Shown here piece by piece: positions 1 through 11,841 of a stretch of 64,000 nt of DNA (positions within the stretch are counted from its first letter, which is position 1; every line of letters begins with the position of its first letter). The translations under genes were made by a program, and so were the position numbers. The notes beneath the pieces were generated by a model. That model saw nothing but the letters and a program-made list of their open reading frames with translations. It did no database searches and had not been told where the DNA came from. The DNA lies in assembly GCA_022419385.1 (NCBI GenBank), contig JAJUBI010000005.1, positions 1,860,001 to 1,924,000 of the forward strand. Reading direction: 5' to 3'. The stretch is from Paraconiothyrium sp. Pb-2020 (lineage: Eukaryota > Ascomycota > Dothideomycetes > Pleosporales > Didymosphaeriaceae).

Positions 1-1083
1 ATGTCATCTGGTTTCTGCCAGTCAGGATCGTTCTTCTCGGCATCTTGTCGTGCTCGTACGACTGGTTCTAGGAAGGACGCAAGATTTTTTTCAGCCTCAT
101 GCAATCTTTGTACCGAGGGAAGACGAGGCGCGAACCACGGTTTAAAGAGGGGCCGTAGCTTTTTGATGTCCAGCTGAGCCGTGATGAGTTGCATTGTGTA
201 GTCAATGGACAGTTTTTGGTAGTCTTTATCGCGACAGAGATCAGGGCCGACCAAGATCCGTCTAGAAAAGACATCAGCAGTTGTGCGGTTGCGGAGCGGA
301 CACCTGCGGACCCGGTGATGGTAGCTACCATGCTGACAAGCTTGCCGTAAATGTTGACAGCTGTCCAGTCCTCGCATTTGGGCATGAACTCCTCAAGCGC
401 CTGCAGAACCTCAGAATACACCACAGGGTTCAAGCGTGCTAAGTTACGTTAGAGGAAATAACCAAGATAGGGATCGTGCTAGATTGTTATCAGTGCAGGC
501 TTACCAAGTGCTGGCGTCAAGTCGGCTCTGATGGCATGTACCCCTAGGGGCTCGTCGGCGATGAGTCCGGTGTACTTGACTTCCATCAACTAGAAGTTTC
601 AGCTCGGTTGCTTGCTTGGAATGCCTTCCTCGATGCTCACCTCCTCAATGGCTTTCGGAAAGCTCACTACTGTGTCTGGAAGTTTCCTCAGTTCAGGCAG
701 GAATTGAGGGCTTATGACAACGGTTTCGGCTCCTAGTGCACGTATCAGGTCAGTTTGTTCAAGTCGTGGAGCATCGGTGGCTGGTACCATCGGAGGTGGT
801 CATGCGAAAGACCTGATTCCTGAACTAGAGGCTCGTTAGCTAGGGACAGATGCATGTGCACAGTCAAATGAACCTTTTCATATCCCTGTAAGTACATGTC
901 TTTCCCGTGTTTGAGAAACTCGGTCCTTTGCTTCTCACCACTCTCGGTCCCGAAAGACGGTAGCTTCGCAAGCTGGGCATTGAGGTTGATCTTGGGGAAG
1001 TAGTAACAGGCCACGGCTATCAAGGCAGCTAGTGCCACCGTCTGCACGCTATGTGCGAGACCTTGGAAGGATTGGACTTCCAT
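1..1083 (-). CDS. Cytochrome P450 monooxygenase, N-terminal part (3' end beyond window)
   Basis: Microsomal P450, probably of the ent-kaurene-oxidase-like (CYP503-type) fungal group, anchored in the ER by an N-terminal helix (about residues 12-30). Exons on the minus strand: 862-1083, 788-812, 641-732, 505-589, 312-438 and 1-261 (continuing off the edge), giving 270 residues in one frame. The frame was picked because the joined peptide reads through family-typical blocks: VFRMTTSDG, ISPQFLPELRKLP, MEVKYTGL, PKCEDW, RILVGPDLCRD and LRPLFKPWFAPRLP. Introns are 49, 55, 51, 66 and 50 bp. Exon 2 is only 25 bp. The first donor could be GTTCAT (873) or GTGCAC (861); the second keeps the family spacing. 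The heme-binding Cys and ExxR lie outside the window, so function cannot be checked. Substrate is unknown. The upstream neighbour, a secreted hydrolase, gives no clear pathway. Confidence 0.85.
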
Positions 1084-1831
1084 GTTGGGGGTTCGCGATG
1101 GCGGAGGTGGGTGTGGATGGACCTGGGGAGCAAGCAGCCTTTAAAGCAACATGGCACCGCGCCGCCGCACCAATTGGGGTGGCACAGTGGTCGGCTGTTG
1201 GTACATATATCCCAGAGGGGATACGGGCTATACGGGATCATCGGGGCTGCGTGGGCGGATGCGTGCGAGGCAGCGTCTAAGCCAATGTGGGCAAGTGCGT
1301 GCGGATCGTCCATCCAACAGCCGCAGCCGTTATTACGCCCCCTCGCCCGGCCAATGGCGGCTCGCTCAGTGCGCGGTTGCTCCCTGTTGTGTTCATCTAA
1401 AAAGCGAACGTCCACACTCGCGGTCCTGCGCGTGTCACTGACACTGCTTGCTCGCGCCGACGCTGCAATGGAACTGGTTTCGCATGCATCAGGTGCCTTC
1501 TCGGTCGTTAGCGTCCGTCGGTCCCCACATCCACATGTTAGTCGCAGTCAGCAGCGATGCAAATACTCGAATGGGTAATGGCTTCGCTGATAGGATCATG
1601 GCCTGGAGCAACAGGCGTCGTGCAGCCGCTTGGAGTATGCGGACAAGATCGCCAAAACACCCATCCTATCCACAAAGACCTGCGGTTGTTGCGCCATTGG
1701 CAAATGCATCTGAAACAGTCGGATTGCCGCGACATTCGGGACGCCAGGACTCCGGCGCCAGCGAGCGTGCGTCCTCTCGCCGCGAAGTCCCTGTTGCCAC
1801 GCTGGGCTCCCGACATTGGCGAACTGACTGC
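1084..1831. other. Intergenic, GC-rich; P450 upstream region
   Basis: About 750 bp between the P450 start and the 3' end of the next gene on the same strand. Short overlapping reading frames exist on both strands but none has a recognisable motif or start context. It presumably holds the P450 promoter; CCAAT occurs on the minus strand near 1170. Confidence 0.5.
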
Positions 1832-2971
1832 CTAGGTCACTACCACCACCTCAGTGAACTCATTGTCAGCACGGACAAAGTCCTTCTCCGATCCGTATCT
1901 CAGTACCATGTTCAAGAATGCCGTCACATATGTGACGGTCAAGTCCATCATGCGACGACCCTCGATCGAACCGAGGACTTGTTCAATCTCAACTGGCAGC
2001 TTCTCTTGCAAACCAATCACTGACGTGATGAGGGGAAGGTCGGAGAAGCTGTAATGCGCAGCGCCCTTGACCTCCATCTCTCTCTTCCAAGCCTTCAGCT
2101 GTGGCCACACCGTTTTCCAAGACGAGTCCGTTTCTTGCGTCTTGTTTTCGTGACCGATCAGCATAAACGGACGGTCTAAGCCGCTCTCAAGTACAGATCC
2201 AAACATCGTGCCGTCCACGTTCAGACCACCGCGCACAAAGGAGAGCTGTTGCGTTGCTGCCGCAGCAGCAGCTCCTCCGAACGAGTGACCGAAAATGGCT
2301 GTCTTGGGTAAGCCGCCGCTGTGGTGATGCATTGGGAAGAGTTTGGTGCGAAGTGATGGTTTTGTGAGCTGCCGGTAGAGGAAAGCGATGTCGTTCACAC
2401 GCGTAGTCAGAGCGTCCTCGAGTTCAGAATCGTTGATGTCAACACCGGTTACGGTAGTACCATTGGGAAGCTCGACGATATCAGCGTCGTAAGGGTGGTC
2501 GACAGACACAACCAGGTAGCCCGCAGCTGCAACACTTTGAAGCATGCTTTGGTACAAAGTTCGAGAAGTTGCCAGGGCGCCAGAGAAGACCACAAGCGGT
2601 AAAGACCCGGAAGAGCAAGGTTTTGGGGCTAGGTTCGAGGTGCAGGTCTCAAGACCAAGCGATCGAAAAGTACCATTGGGAAGACCGTAAGCGGCGAACT
2701 TATCATCTTCGAAACGGGCGGTCGCAGGGGGCATGTAAGCCGCAAGATGGGTATGACGACAAGCCGATATAGGAGAGAAACCAGTTATCATGATTGTTCG
2801 GGGTCGGCCGTCCTTTGCGAAAGCATCAGGCATCCCTTGATCCGTCAAGGACATGGAGGTGATGGCGACTTCCGATGGGTGAGACCCGACGGTTGGTAAT
2901 TTGAACTTCGGCGTTGCTAGCGATGAGGCGCAACCTAGGAATACAAGAAGAAGAGTAATATGCTCTAGCAT
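1832..2971 (-). CDS. Secreted PAF-acetylhydrolase-like alpha/beta hydrolase
   Basis: Single-exon gene, 379 residues. Residues 1-19 form a signal peptide (hydrophobic LLLVFLG core, Ala-rich cleavage site), so the protein is likely secreted. The body matches the platelet-activating-factor acetylhydrolase / 1-alkyl-2-acetylglycerophosphocholine esterase family: strand and turn SVDHPYDAD at about 156-164, nucleophile elbow GHSFGG at 228-233 (Ser230), candidate acid Asp253 in NVDG, and His306 in AAHYSFSD, equivalent to the PAF-AH catalytic His region. Several NGT/NKT glycosylation sites are visible. The reaction is expected to be hydrolysis of short acyl esters; many fungal paralogs have unknown substrates. 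Start codon ATG at 2971 directly precedes the signal peptide. The gene lies tandem to and upstream of the P450 on the same strand, separated by 750 bp. Confidence 0.85.
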   Translation of the reverse strand: MLEHITLLLVFLGCASSLATPKFKLPTVGSHPSEVAITSMSLTDQGMPDAFAKDGRPRTIMITGFSPISACRHTHLAAYMPPATARFEDDKFAAYGLPNGTFRSLGLETCTSNLAPKPCSSGSLPLVVFSGALATSRTLYQSMLQSVAAAGYLVVSVDHPYDADIVELPNGTTVTGVDINDSELEDALTTRVNDIAFLYRQLTKPSLRTKLFPMHHHSGGLPKTAIFGHSFGGAAAAAATQQLSFVRGGLNVDGTMFGSVLESGLDRPFMLIGHENKTQETDSSWKTVWPQLKAWKREMEVKGAAHYSFSDLPLITSVIGLQEKLPVEIEQVLGSIEGRRMMDLTVTYVTAFLNMVLRYGSEKDFVRADNEFTEVVVVT

Positions 2972-3693
2972 ATTTGCGACAATGGAATCAAGTGAATGTA
3001 AAGTGCGGATTATCGTGTACTTTTGAAAAACTTGCAGAGCGCAATTAGGTCGTTATATAGATGACTTGTTCGCCCAAGACAGGCGAGGAAACGATCACCA
3101 TAACCCGAGATACTGGCCTAGTATCCTTCTAGCTTGCAAATTTCGGAAGTGAGGTATGGTTGAACGCAAATTTTTGAGGCCGTGTGCACTTCAGCGCGCT
3201 CTATGACTACCGAATGGGGTCAAGTCTGTTCAGGAGGGTGGAAACTGTGGACATCCCACCGAATTTTGAAAAAAATGAACGGACATGTCTGCGGGAACTG
3301 ACGAGGTTAGGGAAGACTAAGTTGGAGTGCAGATGAGGTTTGTCCCCAGTTTTTGCACCGACATGACCCAGAAAGGTTTAGATGCGCACTTTCTCTTCCT
3401 GAAAGGGTTAAGAGCGATCCTCGTATTTTCTAGAAGTAACTTCAACTACGTCAACTATTCCATCTTCGAAAAGTATCGCATTACTTCTATTCTCATCGAT
3501 TTGAATAATGCCAACGATAATTTCGCCCTCTTAAGCGCTAGATGGTCGATTTAATCCCGTTATTCTTCCACGCGTCGCTCTTACTGTCAATGGCCGCACC
3601 AGCGAATACTCTACCACTTCCTAATAGATCATAGCTCATCCGCATTTACATCTACTGTCGCTCTGCCATCTTGAGTGCACGTGTTTATCTCAT
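2972..3693. other. Intergenic, divergent promoter region
   Basis: About 720 bp between the hydrolase (minus) and the broken zinc-cluster regulator (plus). It would serve as a shared upstream region. A 75-residue open frame at 3327-3554 shows no motif and is not called. Confidence 0.45.
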
Positions 3694-5214
3694 ATGCAGT
3701 CGACGATTGGACCCTACGATGGGCGCAAAGCGCGGAGGAAACGGTGCAACGCTTGCGTCAAGCGTAAGATCAAAGTAATATATGGATGGATATCTGCAAC
3801 AATCATGTGCTAACCAAGTGTAGTGCCATGGAGGGGTGCCTTGCGATTATTGCAAGCGAATGCAACAGTCATGCGAACGCCCTACGAGGTCTGCAATCTT
3901 TGCGCCGGTTTTTGTTGCTGAGAGTGCGAAGAGCAAATCTAGAAGCAAGTCGGTCGTGCCTACGGCTGTGGGAGTAATACACTTCCCGTTATGCAAATCC
4001 CGACCCGGAAGATAATAGCAGTGTTGCCTACTTTTTCATGTCATTCCTAGCGATGAACAGTCTATCGAGCGATCGTCTACCGGTAGTCCATGATCTTCTA
4101 AATTTGATGAAGGATGCGCCTGCATTGATGGATGCAATATCTGCCGTAGCTATACATCATCGCAAGCAACAGACTTCAATAACTGCATCATTAGCGATCG
4201 ACAGGCTTTACAAACATACGGCCGATCTGTTCGCTACATCGGAAATCTCATTACATCGGAAACTTTCCAGGGAGATCCATCCACACTCTGGACCACGTTC
4301 TTCCTAGGTCTGTTTGAGGTAAGTAACGTAGAAGACCATACTGTCCATATGGATACCGGCTAACTAGAGCAAGTTGATGCGCGATTCCACAGGCACTACT
4401 TGGCTGTCACATTTTTACATGGAACTTGCGCGATGCTCAAGCTTCTTGAACCCGGAAGCCTCAACCGACCAGGACGCGCAACTCGCAAATACGCATTTTC
4501 TTTCTCAATACTCGAATTTTTGAAATCTCCCGTTCTTTGATATATTCGTCACCGACCTTTCTCTGGGACACGAAATGGATAGCTGTAGTGGCAAACCTGT
4601 GGGGAGGTGACAACATAGCTCTGTGGCACCCTAAAGAAGCTTTGTTCGATATTCTACCAAGCTTCTCGGAATTGAGTATTCGCGTACTTCGGTTTGCACT
4701 GGATACAACACCAGTCTATTCGGGGTTGCAAGGTGACTTGATCCACGAGCTGGCCGCCGAAGGGTTTATCCTGCGCGAGAAGTTGCAACGATGGTATACA
4801 GAGACACAGATCTGGGAGACGATGTATCAGGATGATCGGACGTCTCCCATTTTGTCAAATCGACTTGACACTGAGCTTATGATAAGCTATATCTATTACC
4901 ACGCGATTAGTATTTATCTCTGGGGGACCTACGACTACCACAAACAGTGGGCTGAAGCTGATGCACCTAACGCGCCAATACTTACCCCCGATGAGATCGA
5001 TTGGCATGTTTCTCAGATCCTCCACCTCAGCCGCAATCTTTTGGCACATGGCATATCAGGCATCTTCCTGTTCTTCCCGCTCAGAGTGGCAGGTGCCAGA
5101 GCAGTCGATCCATCGTTGCGCCAGAGTATCCTGAGCCTTTTCCAGGTAACGTCGCAACGAGGCTTCGTTGTAGCTGAGGCTCTCATAACTGATCTATTGG
5201 AACTATGGGCCTGA
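3694..5214 (+). pseudogene. Zn(II)2Cys6 transcription factor, disrupted by several frameshifts
   Basis: The start is intact: ATG 3694, exon 3694-3774, a 49-bp intron (3775-3823), then exon 2. The joined peptide gives a perfect zinc cluster, C-x2-C-x6-C-x5-C-x2-C-x6-C (CNACVKRKIKC...CDYCKRMQQSC). Beyond that, family-like sequence continues in changing frames: NPDPEDNSSVAYFFMSF (frame change at about 3980-4000), DRQALQTYGRSVRYIG (change at about 4165-4200), HGTCAMLKLLEP (change at the T-run 4412-4416), and FEISRSLIYSSPTFLW (change at the T-run 4496-4499). A normal intron with GTAAGT remains at 4319. The last block, 4537-5214, is open for 225 residues and resembles the C-terminal part of fungal-specific regulators. 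Three shifts look like single-base losses. Either this is a recent pseudogene or the assembly has homopolymer errors here; no other gene in the window shows this. Unusual introns could explain the first shift but not all. Confidence 0.75.
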
Positions 5215-6695
5215 AAGGCGCTGTGGTGTTTGTCTTTTGGCTCTATGTCATAGGCGGAGACACAGAAGTACTCTACAAAGGTCCATTGCACCGAATCGTG
5301 GCTCTGAAGTGCTGAGCGCATATTTGCCCTGATCTAGGAAAGATCCAACCCTCGAGTCCCATTGCACAAAGCAAGATCTTCTCGCACTTATCCAAACTGG
5401 TTCAAAATGAAGCCTATATTTGCACATTGCAGGAGTATCCCAATATTTCTTCTCCACACCTTAGTTTATCGGGTATACACTAGAGACGAGAACAAACTGC
5501 ATGACGTCCAGAAAGATGATACCTGCAGGTATTCATCCACCCGACGCTTCTCAAGAGGGGGACATAGGGAACAGGCAAGGTGGAAATGTTACGAACAGAC
5601 GGGACTCTGCTCAAGCACAAGTTCGTTGTGCGCTTGAGCGCCGATCTCATTTCTGACCAGCGATGGCCTCCGTGACTTGGCTGCAGAGATACCCTTGCAG
5701 ATGTACGATTAAGTCGCTCTCCCTGATTTCGTACGCTTCTTCAAGAAGAATCAGCGGATATACTATGAGGATTCTATCGACGCGCTAGCTCTCCTGCGCA
5801 AACGACTCAGCATGGGACAATGATGCGTCCTCGGCACTTGCAGTCCGATGCGGTACTGGGGCCATAAGGCTCTTCGTTGAAGCCGCGTGCTCTCTCAGCA
5901 GATGGCGCCAACCTTTTGGATATGGATATTGATTAGCAGAACTCTTGGGGGGAATCGAATCAGCATTCTTCACGAATATTATACACCAGCTGGATCTAGC
6001 ACAACCCAGCCCATGGGCTGACCCTCTGCCCGCGTCGGATCTTGAATGGGTGCAGCTAGATTGGCCGTGGTGTACCCGTGGATTGATTTATGACAGGCAT
6101 GGGTTCGATGCTTCTTTGACAAACGCAGGCCACTCAAAGAATGTTTTTCAAATGGCCATTTTGCAGCTACGCCGTAGACCCGTCATCTCTATCCTCCTAT
6201 TTCTGGACAAGCGTTGAGACCACTGGGTCATGGAAGTGAAAGTTGAAGCGCTCGCCATGCAGGCGACGCACGGAGGACTCTCCGCGAAGCTTCCTCGGCC
6301 GGCCGTGAACTACATCTGCTATGAACTGGTCATAGTCATGTCCGCGGATCAATTAGAGTACTGGAAGGCAAGACTGGACTTCGTAGGAGGGGATGTCAAG
6401 CGAAACCTGGCAAGCAAACAAGAGATAGTTATACCAGACTCTTTCTGCTCCTGAAGTTAACTGGCACGATTTGCTTCCTCGTTTAATCACTTAACAGCGC
6501 CCAGCCAAAATCTTTAACGGATGGACTTGTCTCACAGCAGATCTCTCCCGCCCCGACAGCATCCATATAGATCACAAGTTCAATCGTTATTTCTATATGT
6601 ACGCCTCCATGCAGCACCCGGCTATCTACAGATCAAGTTGTTCGTCCCCACCCCTCAACCCACTCGTTAACCCCTTCATCCGTCTGCCCAGCAAA
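5215..6695. other. Gene-free stretch with short open fragments
   Basis: Nearly 1.5 kb after the broken regulator. Short open pieces occur on the plus strand (5945-6217, 6230-6454) and on the minus strand, but none carries a motif I recognise and they do not join through plausible introns. It may be decayed sequence belonging to the same eroded locus, or simply the 3' flank of two convergent genes. Confidence 0.4.
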
Positions 6696-8997
6696 TCATC
6701 CTCGCTTGCCAAACTGACCAGGCTCTTTCTCCTCCCCCTCTTCGCCTTGCCGTTGGGCTTTCCCCTCCCATTGGTCATGGGAGGACTTTTTCGGTTGCCC
6801 CTCGGCAGCACCGTCAGTCTCAAGCGGTCTGTCGTCATCGGCGCTAGACTCTGTCGTGCCTGTGCGATGGTGATGCCGCGCTCTAGATTTCGGTTTCGAG
6901 CTCGAGAGTGAGGCGACAGCTTCCACGAGCCCGGGATGACTGCCAAAATAATCGCTCCTTTCTCGCGCGCGGTGGTGCCCATCAACTTCATAGTCTATCC
7001 CCGGTGTCGGCATTGCCGTCTCAAATCCGTTGCGCTCATCCATATCGAACGCTTCGACCATCCACTTCCCACAGCGGGTAATGTACTTCCAGCCCTCAGG
7101 AAACACACTCACAAACTGCAGGAACCCATGCGATATCCCCGGTATAAGGTCGACATTGACCCATTCGTGCTCCGCCCATTCGCCGCGCGCCCAGTCAAGC
7201 CCCATCTCCTTTGCGTACTGGAAGTCTGCGCGTTTGGCTTGGCGCAAGCGGCCTGCGAAAATGACGGTGTCGTCGACAAGGGGGTCGCGCTCGCCGGTCA
7301 GCATCCAGGTTCGAGGGAACTTTGCGAGGAGCAATTCAGGCGCAAGCAAGGGCGATAAGAGGAAATCGGTGGAGAAGTCAGGCCGGTTGTGCGGGCCTAT
7401 GTAAAGGATTATCATGGCGCGCATCATCTCGGGCGTCAGGATGCGGTCGCCGAAGTAGGATATCATCGAGGACATGGCAAGGCGGGTTTTAATGGCCGTT
7501 GGGGGCGCAGCTGTCGTTGGAGGATTGGCGAGAGAGCGTGGTGACTTGGACGTGTCGGGTGAACGTACAGTGTCTGGAGATTGAGTCATTTGTGAGGATA
7601 GCGCTCCGTTAAGGTTGGTGAAGGTGTCGACCGGAGGCAATGTGCGGCTGTCTCGGCCTGTGTGTGCTGCTGACAAGTGGATAGCTGTCTGTGGAGAGGT
7701 GAGAACCTTCTCGCTTGTAGGTGTCGACGAAGTGACCATCTCTTGTGTATTAGATGGGTTCTCGTCGTCGCTATCAGAATGATCCGAAGCACCAGGCGTA
7801 TTTGGAGCGAGATGTCGATAGTCGTCGCTTTTGTGCCGTAGAATCGGTCGGTTTTGTTTGCGAGCTTTGCGATCACGGATCAAAGCCATCTGCTCGTCCG
7901 TCATCCAGTTTCCGATATTCATGTCGAGCGCTGGGTACATGAGTACCACGCCGACTGGAGGTGGTAATTGGCGTTCACCCTGCCACCGCCGCGTCTCCGT
8001 TGATGCAGCCTGCAAGATCATCAGGGTCATGCCTACTGCAAGATTTCCACCGGCGGAATCCCCGCTGACTACGATCTTGGGCTCGGATTCGCCCGACAAG
8101 CCCATGCATCGTCCCCTCGTTGCCACAACCGAATGGTAAACATCGTAGCACTCGTTCAAAGCGTACGGATACGGCCACTCCGGCGCCTTCCTATAGTCCA
8201 GACTCAGTACCGGCAGACCTGTCTTCCCCGCCCAGCCCATCAACTTGTCTTCGTGATTTCGTGGATTCATAGCCACAAAGCCGCCACCGGGGATATCCAA
8301 GACAATCTTCTGTTGCTTCTTAAGCGCCGAAAGCGGCCCGTTGAAGTACAGCCACCCAATGACGGGGTCCGTGTAACTACTCTCCTTCGGTCTAGGGATC
8401 CTGATCTTCCTCGGCGGATACCACATCAGCCTTGGTCTCAGCAGACTCGTCAGCGCAGCTAGATAGGGTGAGGTTCCTTTTTCCCATCCCACGCGTAAAT
8501 GCTCGACTGTCAACGTCGCTCGCACCTTGCGGACCTTCTCGTCGGCCTGCTCGGCGCATATCAAGTAATACACGCTGAACACAATAGACAAAAAGTCACG
8601 AATGGGCTTCTGCCGTATGCGCATGGCGGACCAGAACCCCGCGTCGAGCGCCGTAGTGACCCATGTTGCGCGGAAGTACGAGTGGCTGTACAGGTTTGCG
8701 AGCGGTTCGGGGCTTTCGAGGCCAACGAGCTTGCCGAAGTTGCGTGCGATGTAGAGGTATAGTAGTGTGACGAGGACAGTTTGCCAGGCAGTCAGCTTCT
8801 TAGAGACGAGAGACGAAATACGGCGGATGAGCGGCGGGCCATGGCGGTCGCCTCTAGCTTATTGTTAGTATGGGTGTGTTTCATGAGAGCTAGTGAAAAG
8901 CGCACCTGTGTAGGTAGAAGCTCCAGAAGGATACCACGGCCAGGACCTGGATCTTGCGGAACTTCACCGACGGCCGGCCCACGACATGGTCGATCAT
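6696..8997 (-). CDS. HSL-type alpha/beta hydrolase (lipase/esterase) with long disordered insert and tail
   Basis: Two exons, 8906-8997 and 6696-8853 (intron 8854-8905, 52 bp), 749 residues. Hormone-sensitive-lipase-like family: oxyanion motif PGGGF at about 219-223 (the usual HGGG His is replaced by Pro), nucleophile GDSAG around Ser297, acid Asp554 in GERDPLVDD and His606 in ISHGF. A Ser/Thr/Pro-rich insert of roughly 110 residues (about 377-487) splits the fold before the cap-to-core return, and the last 90 residues are highly charged. The N-terminus carries hydrophobic stretches (LAVVSFWSFYL; TVLVTLLYLYIA), suggesting membrane or lipid-droplet attachment. The start was set at ATG 8997 because the first exon joins in phase (CAC-AG / A-GGC) into RGDRHGPPLIRR. 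Likely role: neutral lipid or steryl ester hydrolysis; exact substrate unknown. Confidence 0.85.
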
Positions 8998-9702
8998 GCC
9001 TCGCGCCCTTGCTGTAGGGGTCGTTCCTCGCTCTTGTTCTATCGAGACACGTACAGTCCGGCGGTGTTTCGCTTCGAATTCGTAGTTCGCGGCGGTGCGG
9101 TGTTCATGAGGGCGTTGTCCCGAAGCTTCAAGTGTGTCCTAAGATTCTTGAGTAGCTTTCAGCGCACACCGAGGCGATTGTTTGTTGTTTGCGAGGAGTG
9201 AAGGAAGCAGCCGTAAAATCCGCTTCAGCCGCCGTCATCTTGCCTTGTTCTCGGTCTCATTGCTGTGACTGGCAAGACCCAAGCCCCAGGCAAAGCATGT
9301 GACGCGTGATGTCTCCGGCGCCCCAAGCCGGGCATGTGAAAGGCAATGGCGACCGACGTGAGCCGCTTTGTTCGCTTGCGGGCAAGTGCGGCTGAGGCTG
9401 TTGCGGCCACGTGCACCGCCACATGGCTTTCCTCCACAGCGAAGGTCGCGCATCCCATGTGTCATGGCTGTAGACAAAATGATGAGGACCTATGCGTTAT
9501 ATATGCCAAAGATACCGCGCTATGTAAACCATCATCTGTCCAAGTCCAGCCCAGTCTGTGCAGGTGCTATGAGATCCCTCGCAGCTTCGACACATTTACA
9601 GCCCCGGTAGCCAGCCGGCCCTCACGCCCATGCGAACCAAAGAAATCCTGTCTACGTACAACACCATACCAAGTGGCGATTCTCCACAGCAAAGGATAAC
9701 CA
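8998..9702. other. Intergenic
   Basis: About 700 bp between two minus-strand genes, containing the lipase promoter and the 3' flank of the HMG-box gene. Overlapping 70-117-residue frames on both strands are GC-driven and lack motifs. Confidence 0.45.
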
Positions 9703-11841
9703 TTAGGCTTTGCTCGAGCCTAGGCCGCGCACCCACTCTCCGACCTCGAATCCCACTCGCCTCAACGCCGACTCCGCAAACTTCCCGCTGCCCTCCTTGA
9801 CCACTGTCATGCACCTCACCTCGTCGTTGACCTCGACGAGTTTGCCTCCATCCCTGCTCTCCTTATCTGCGCTTTTGATGTAGATGGTGAGATCGGGTCC
9901 CACCGTTCCGCGCCAGAGCGTTGCCATCCACTGCCAGTGGTCCATGGGCGAATAAACATCCTGTATCGGGATCCTTGACGCATACACATCACTTGCGCGC
10001 AGTTGATAGCTCGGCAGAATAAGGACCGGTTTTACTGAAGGAGTAGAGGACGTAGGTGGTGTATTGTTATCCTTCATTGTCTCGTCCTTGTCCGTATCCG
10101 ACTCTGGCGATTTAGGAGGGCTGGGCTGTACGACTGGTGTAGTGATGTACTTGATCATCTCCTTGCTCTTGCCATGCCACTCCTGAATGAGACCAAAGTA
10201 CTCTTCGAACGATACATTGCCTTTGCCCCCCGGTTCCTTGGGAGGATCTGCGATGCGCGGGCTGTACTCCTTATCCCGAGCGAGGAAATCGTTGAGCCAG
10301 GTGCTCAGCTCAGTGACGGCAGCCTGGTCCTCACCTTCCACGGCGATGATCCCGCCTCGGACTTGGATCGCTGGACTACTCGGACCGGGGTCCTTGAGCG
10401 GTGGTGTGATTCGGCCGAGGACTTTGATTTTGACTGTATATGGTACACTCATGACCATGGCTTCGACACTGCGGCTTTGATCGCTGGCGGAGGGCACGAG
10501 AACATTCAAATCCAAAGAAGCGCGACGCGCATCGCGTGGCGTTCGAAGCGGAGGGATGGTGGCCGTTTGAGGCGGCGTTGTGCGCATCTGCAGAGGTGGA
10601 AGGGAGTCACGACGGCTGTGGTGGTAGTACGAGCCATCTGGCCTGCGACCACCATTGCTACTCATCGGATAGGGATTGAAACGACGCCTTTTCAAGTCAG
10701 GGGTGTTTGGGGTGTAGCCATAGCCGTCTTCACGAACTGTAGGAGGAATCTGTATATTACTCAAACTGGAAGCGCCTGAAGTTCCACGGCGGCGAGCTGG
10801 GGAATCCATGCTCAGACTGCTCATGATAGATGGCAGGCGAACGCTCGGCGTGAGGCTCTCCGAATACTTTGGAGGTGGCAGGGTCGGAGTGGTTGCGCTG
10901 CTTGGGTAGGGACTTGAGGGTGAGGGTGTCTTGATACTACGTCCGCCGCATCTAGGGCACCGATATTTGTCGACAGTTGTGTGTGCAACTACCGGGTTCA
11001 AAGGCTTACCCAGCCGGCGTGGTCGGTAACGATAGTCAGGATACTGTTCGTGATGCCTGTCCTTTTCTTCCTAAATCGGGGTGAGACGAGCGGTCAAAAC
11101 TTCAGGATTCTCTGATCATACCTGTGCCAGATCTTGCCAAACCTTCTTTACAGCGTCACTCTCCGCCTTCCACTGTTCTCCGATGATCTTGGAGATGTCG
11201 GGGTTTGGGAGTCCGGGATGCGCGGCAACGATAGCATGCTGGTGGTGCTGTCGATAAAGGATAAATGCTACAAAGAAAAGAATGCGGTCAGTTCCGCCAC
11301 CATTTCATGTCCGCAAACGAAAGCGCAACATTCTTTGTTCATCGCGGAGTCACGTCCGCGTGCTGCGATAGCCCCCATCGGTCACAAAGAGAAAATCGGA
11401 CTCACCGTTGCGGGGGCGGGGTATTTTGGGCTCGGGTTGACACAGACAAACATGTTCTCCTGGTGATGAGGAAGTACTGCCTGGTCTTCTGGATTGCTCA
11501 GTGTCGCTCAGGTCGCACTCCACATCATTGACATCTTCCTGCGACGCAGCACTTCTCTTCTTGCCGTGCCTCAAAGAAGCATTTGAGGAAGCTGGCGAAG
11601 GGAGTTCAATGTCAGGTTTTTGAACTGGGTCCGAGGTAGGCGCAGAACGGCGTTCGTAGGACTTGTTTGTTTTCCGCAGTGCTCGTGCTGGCTTCACTTC
11701 GTCCATTGGCGGGCGTGACGGAGCATTCTCGACAGCTTGCATATTGGATCTGGCGTATCTCCTGGGGATGTTGTAGAATGTCGCGAGGGGAGGAGAAGAA
11801 GGACGAGGGTAAATGGGCGGCAGTACACGACCTGCCAGCAT
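9703..11841 (-). CDS. HMG-box transcription factor (MATA_HMG / Ste11-Rox1 type)
   Basis: Three exons: 11406-11841, 11122-11267 and 9703-11070 (introns 138 and 51 bp), 649 residues. The HMG box spans the three exons: PRPRNAFILYRQHHQ starts it at about residue 141, followed by LPNPDISKIIGEQWK and the basic end RHHEQYPDYRYRPRR near 212. This is the sequence-specific MATA/Ste11-type HMG box of ascomycetes, so a nuclear DNA-binding regulator is expected. Directly after the box is DKYRCPRCGG, a possible small metal site. The remainder is Ser/Pro-rich and probably disordered; a C-terminal region (about 350-640) contains ordered-looking blocks such as SYQLRASDVYASRIPIQD. Start ATG 11841 is the first in frame. 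Phase is consistent at both joins. The target pathway (sexual development, stress or morphology in relatives) cannot be told from sequence. Confidence 0.88.

Noticed and set aside
1448..2023. 191-codon plus-strand frame upstream of and across the hydrolase 3' end
   Set aside because: No motif and overlaps a well-supported gene on the other strand.
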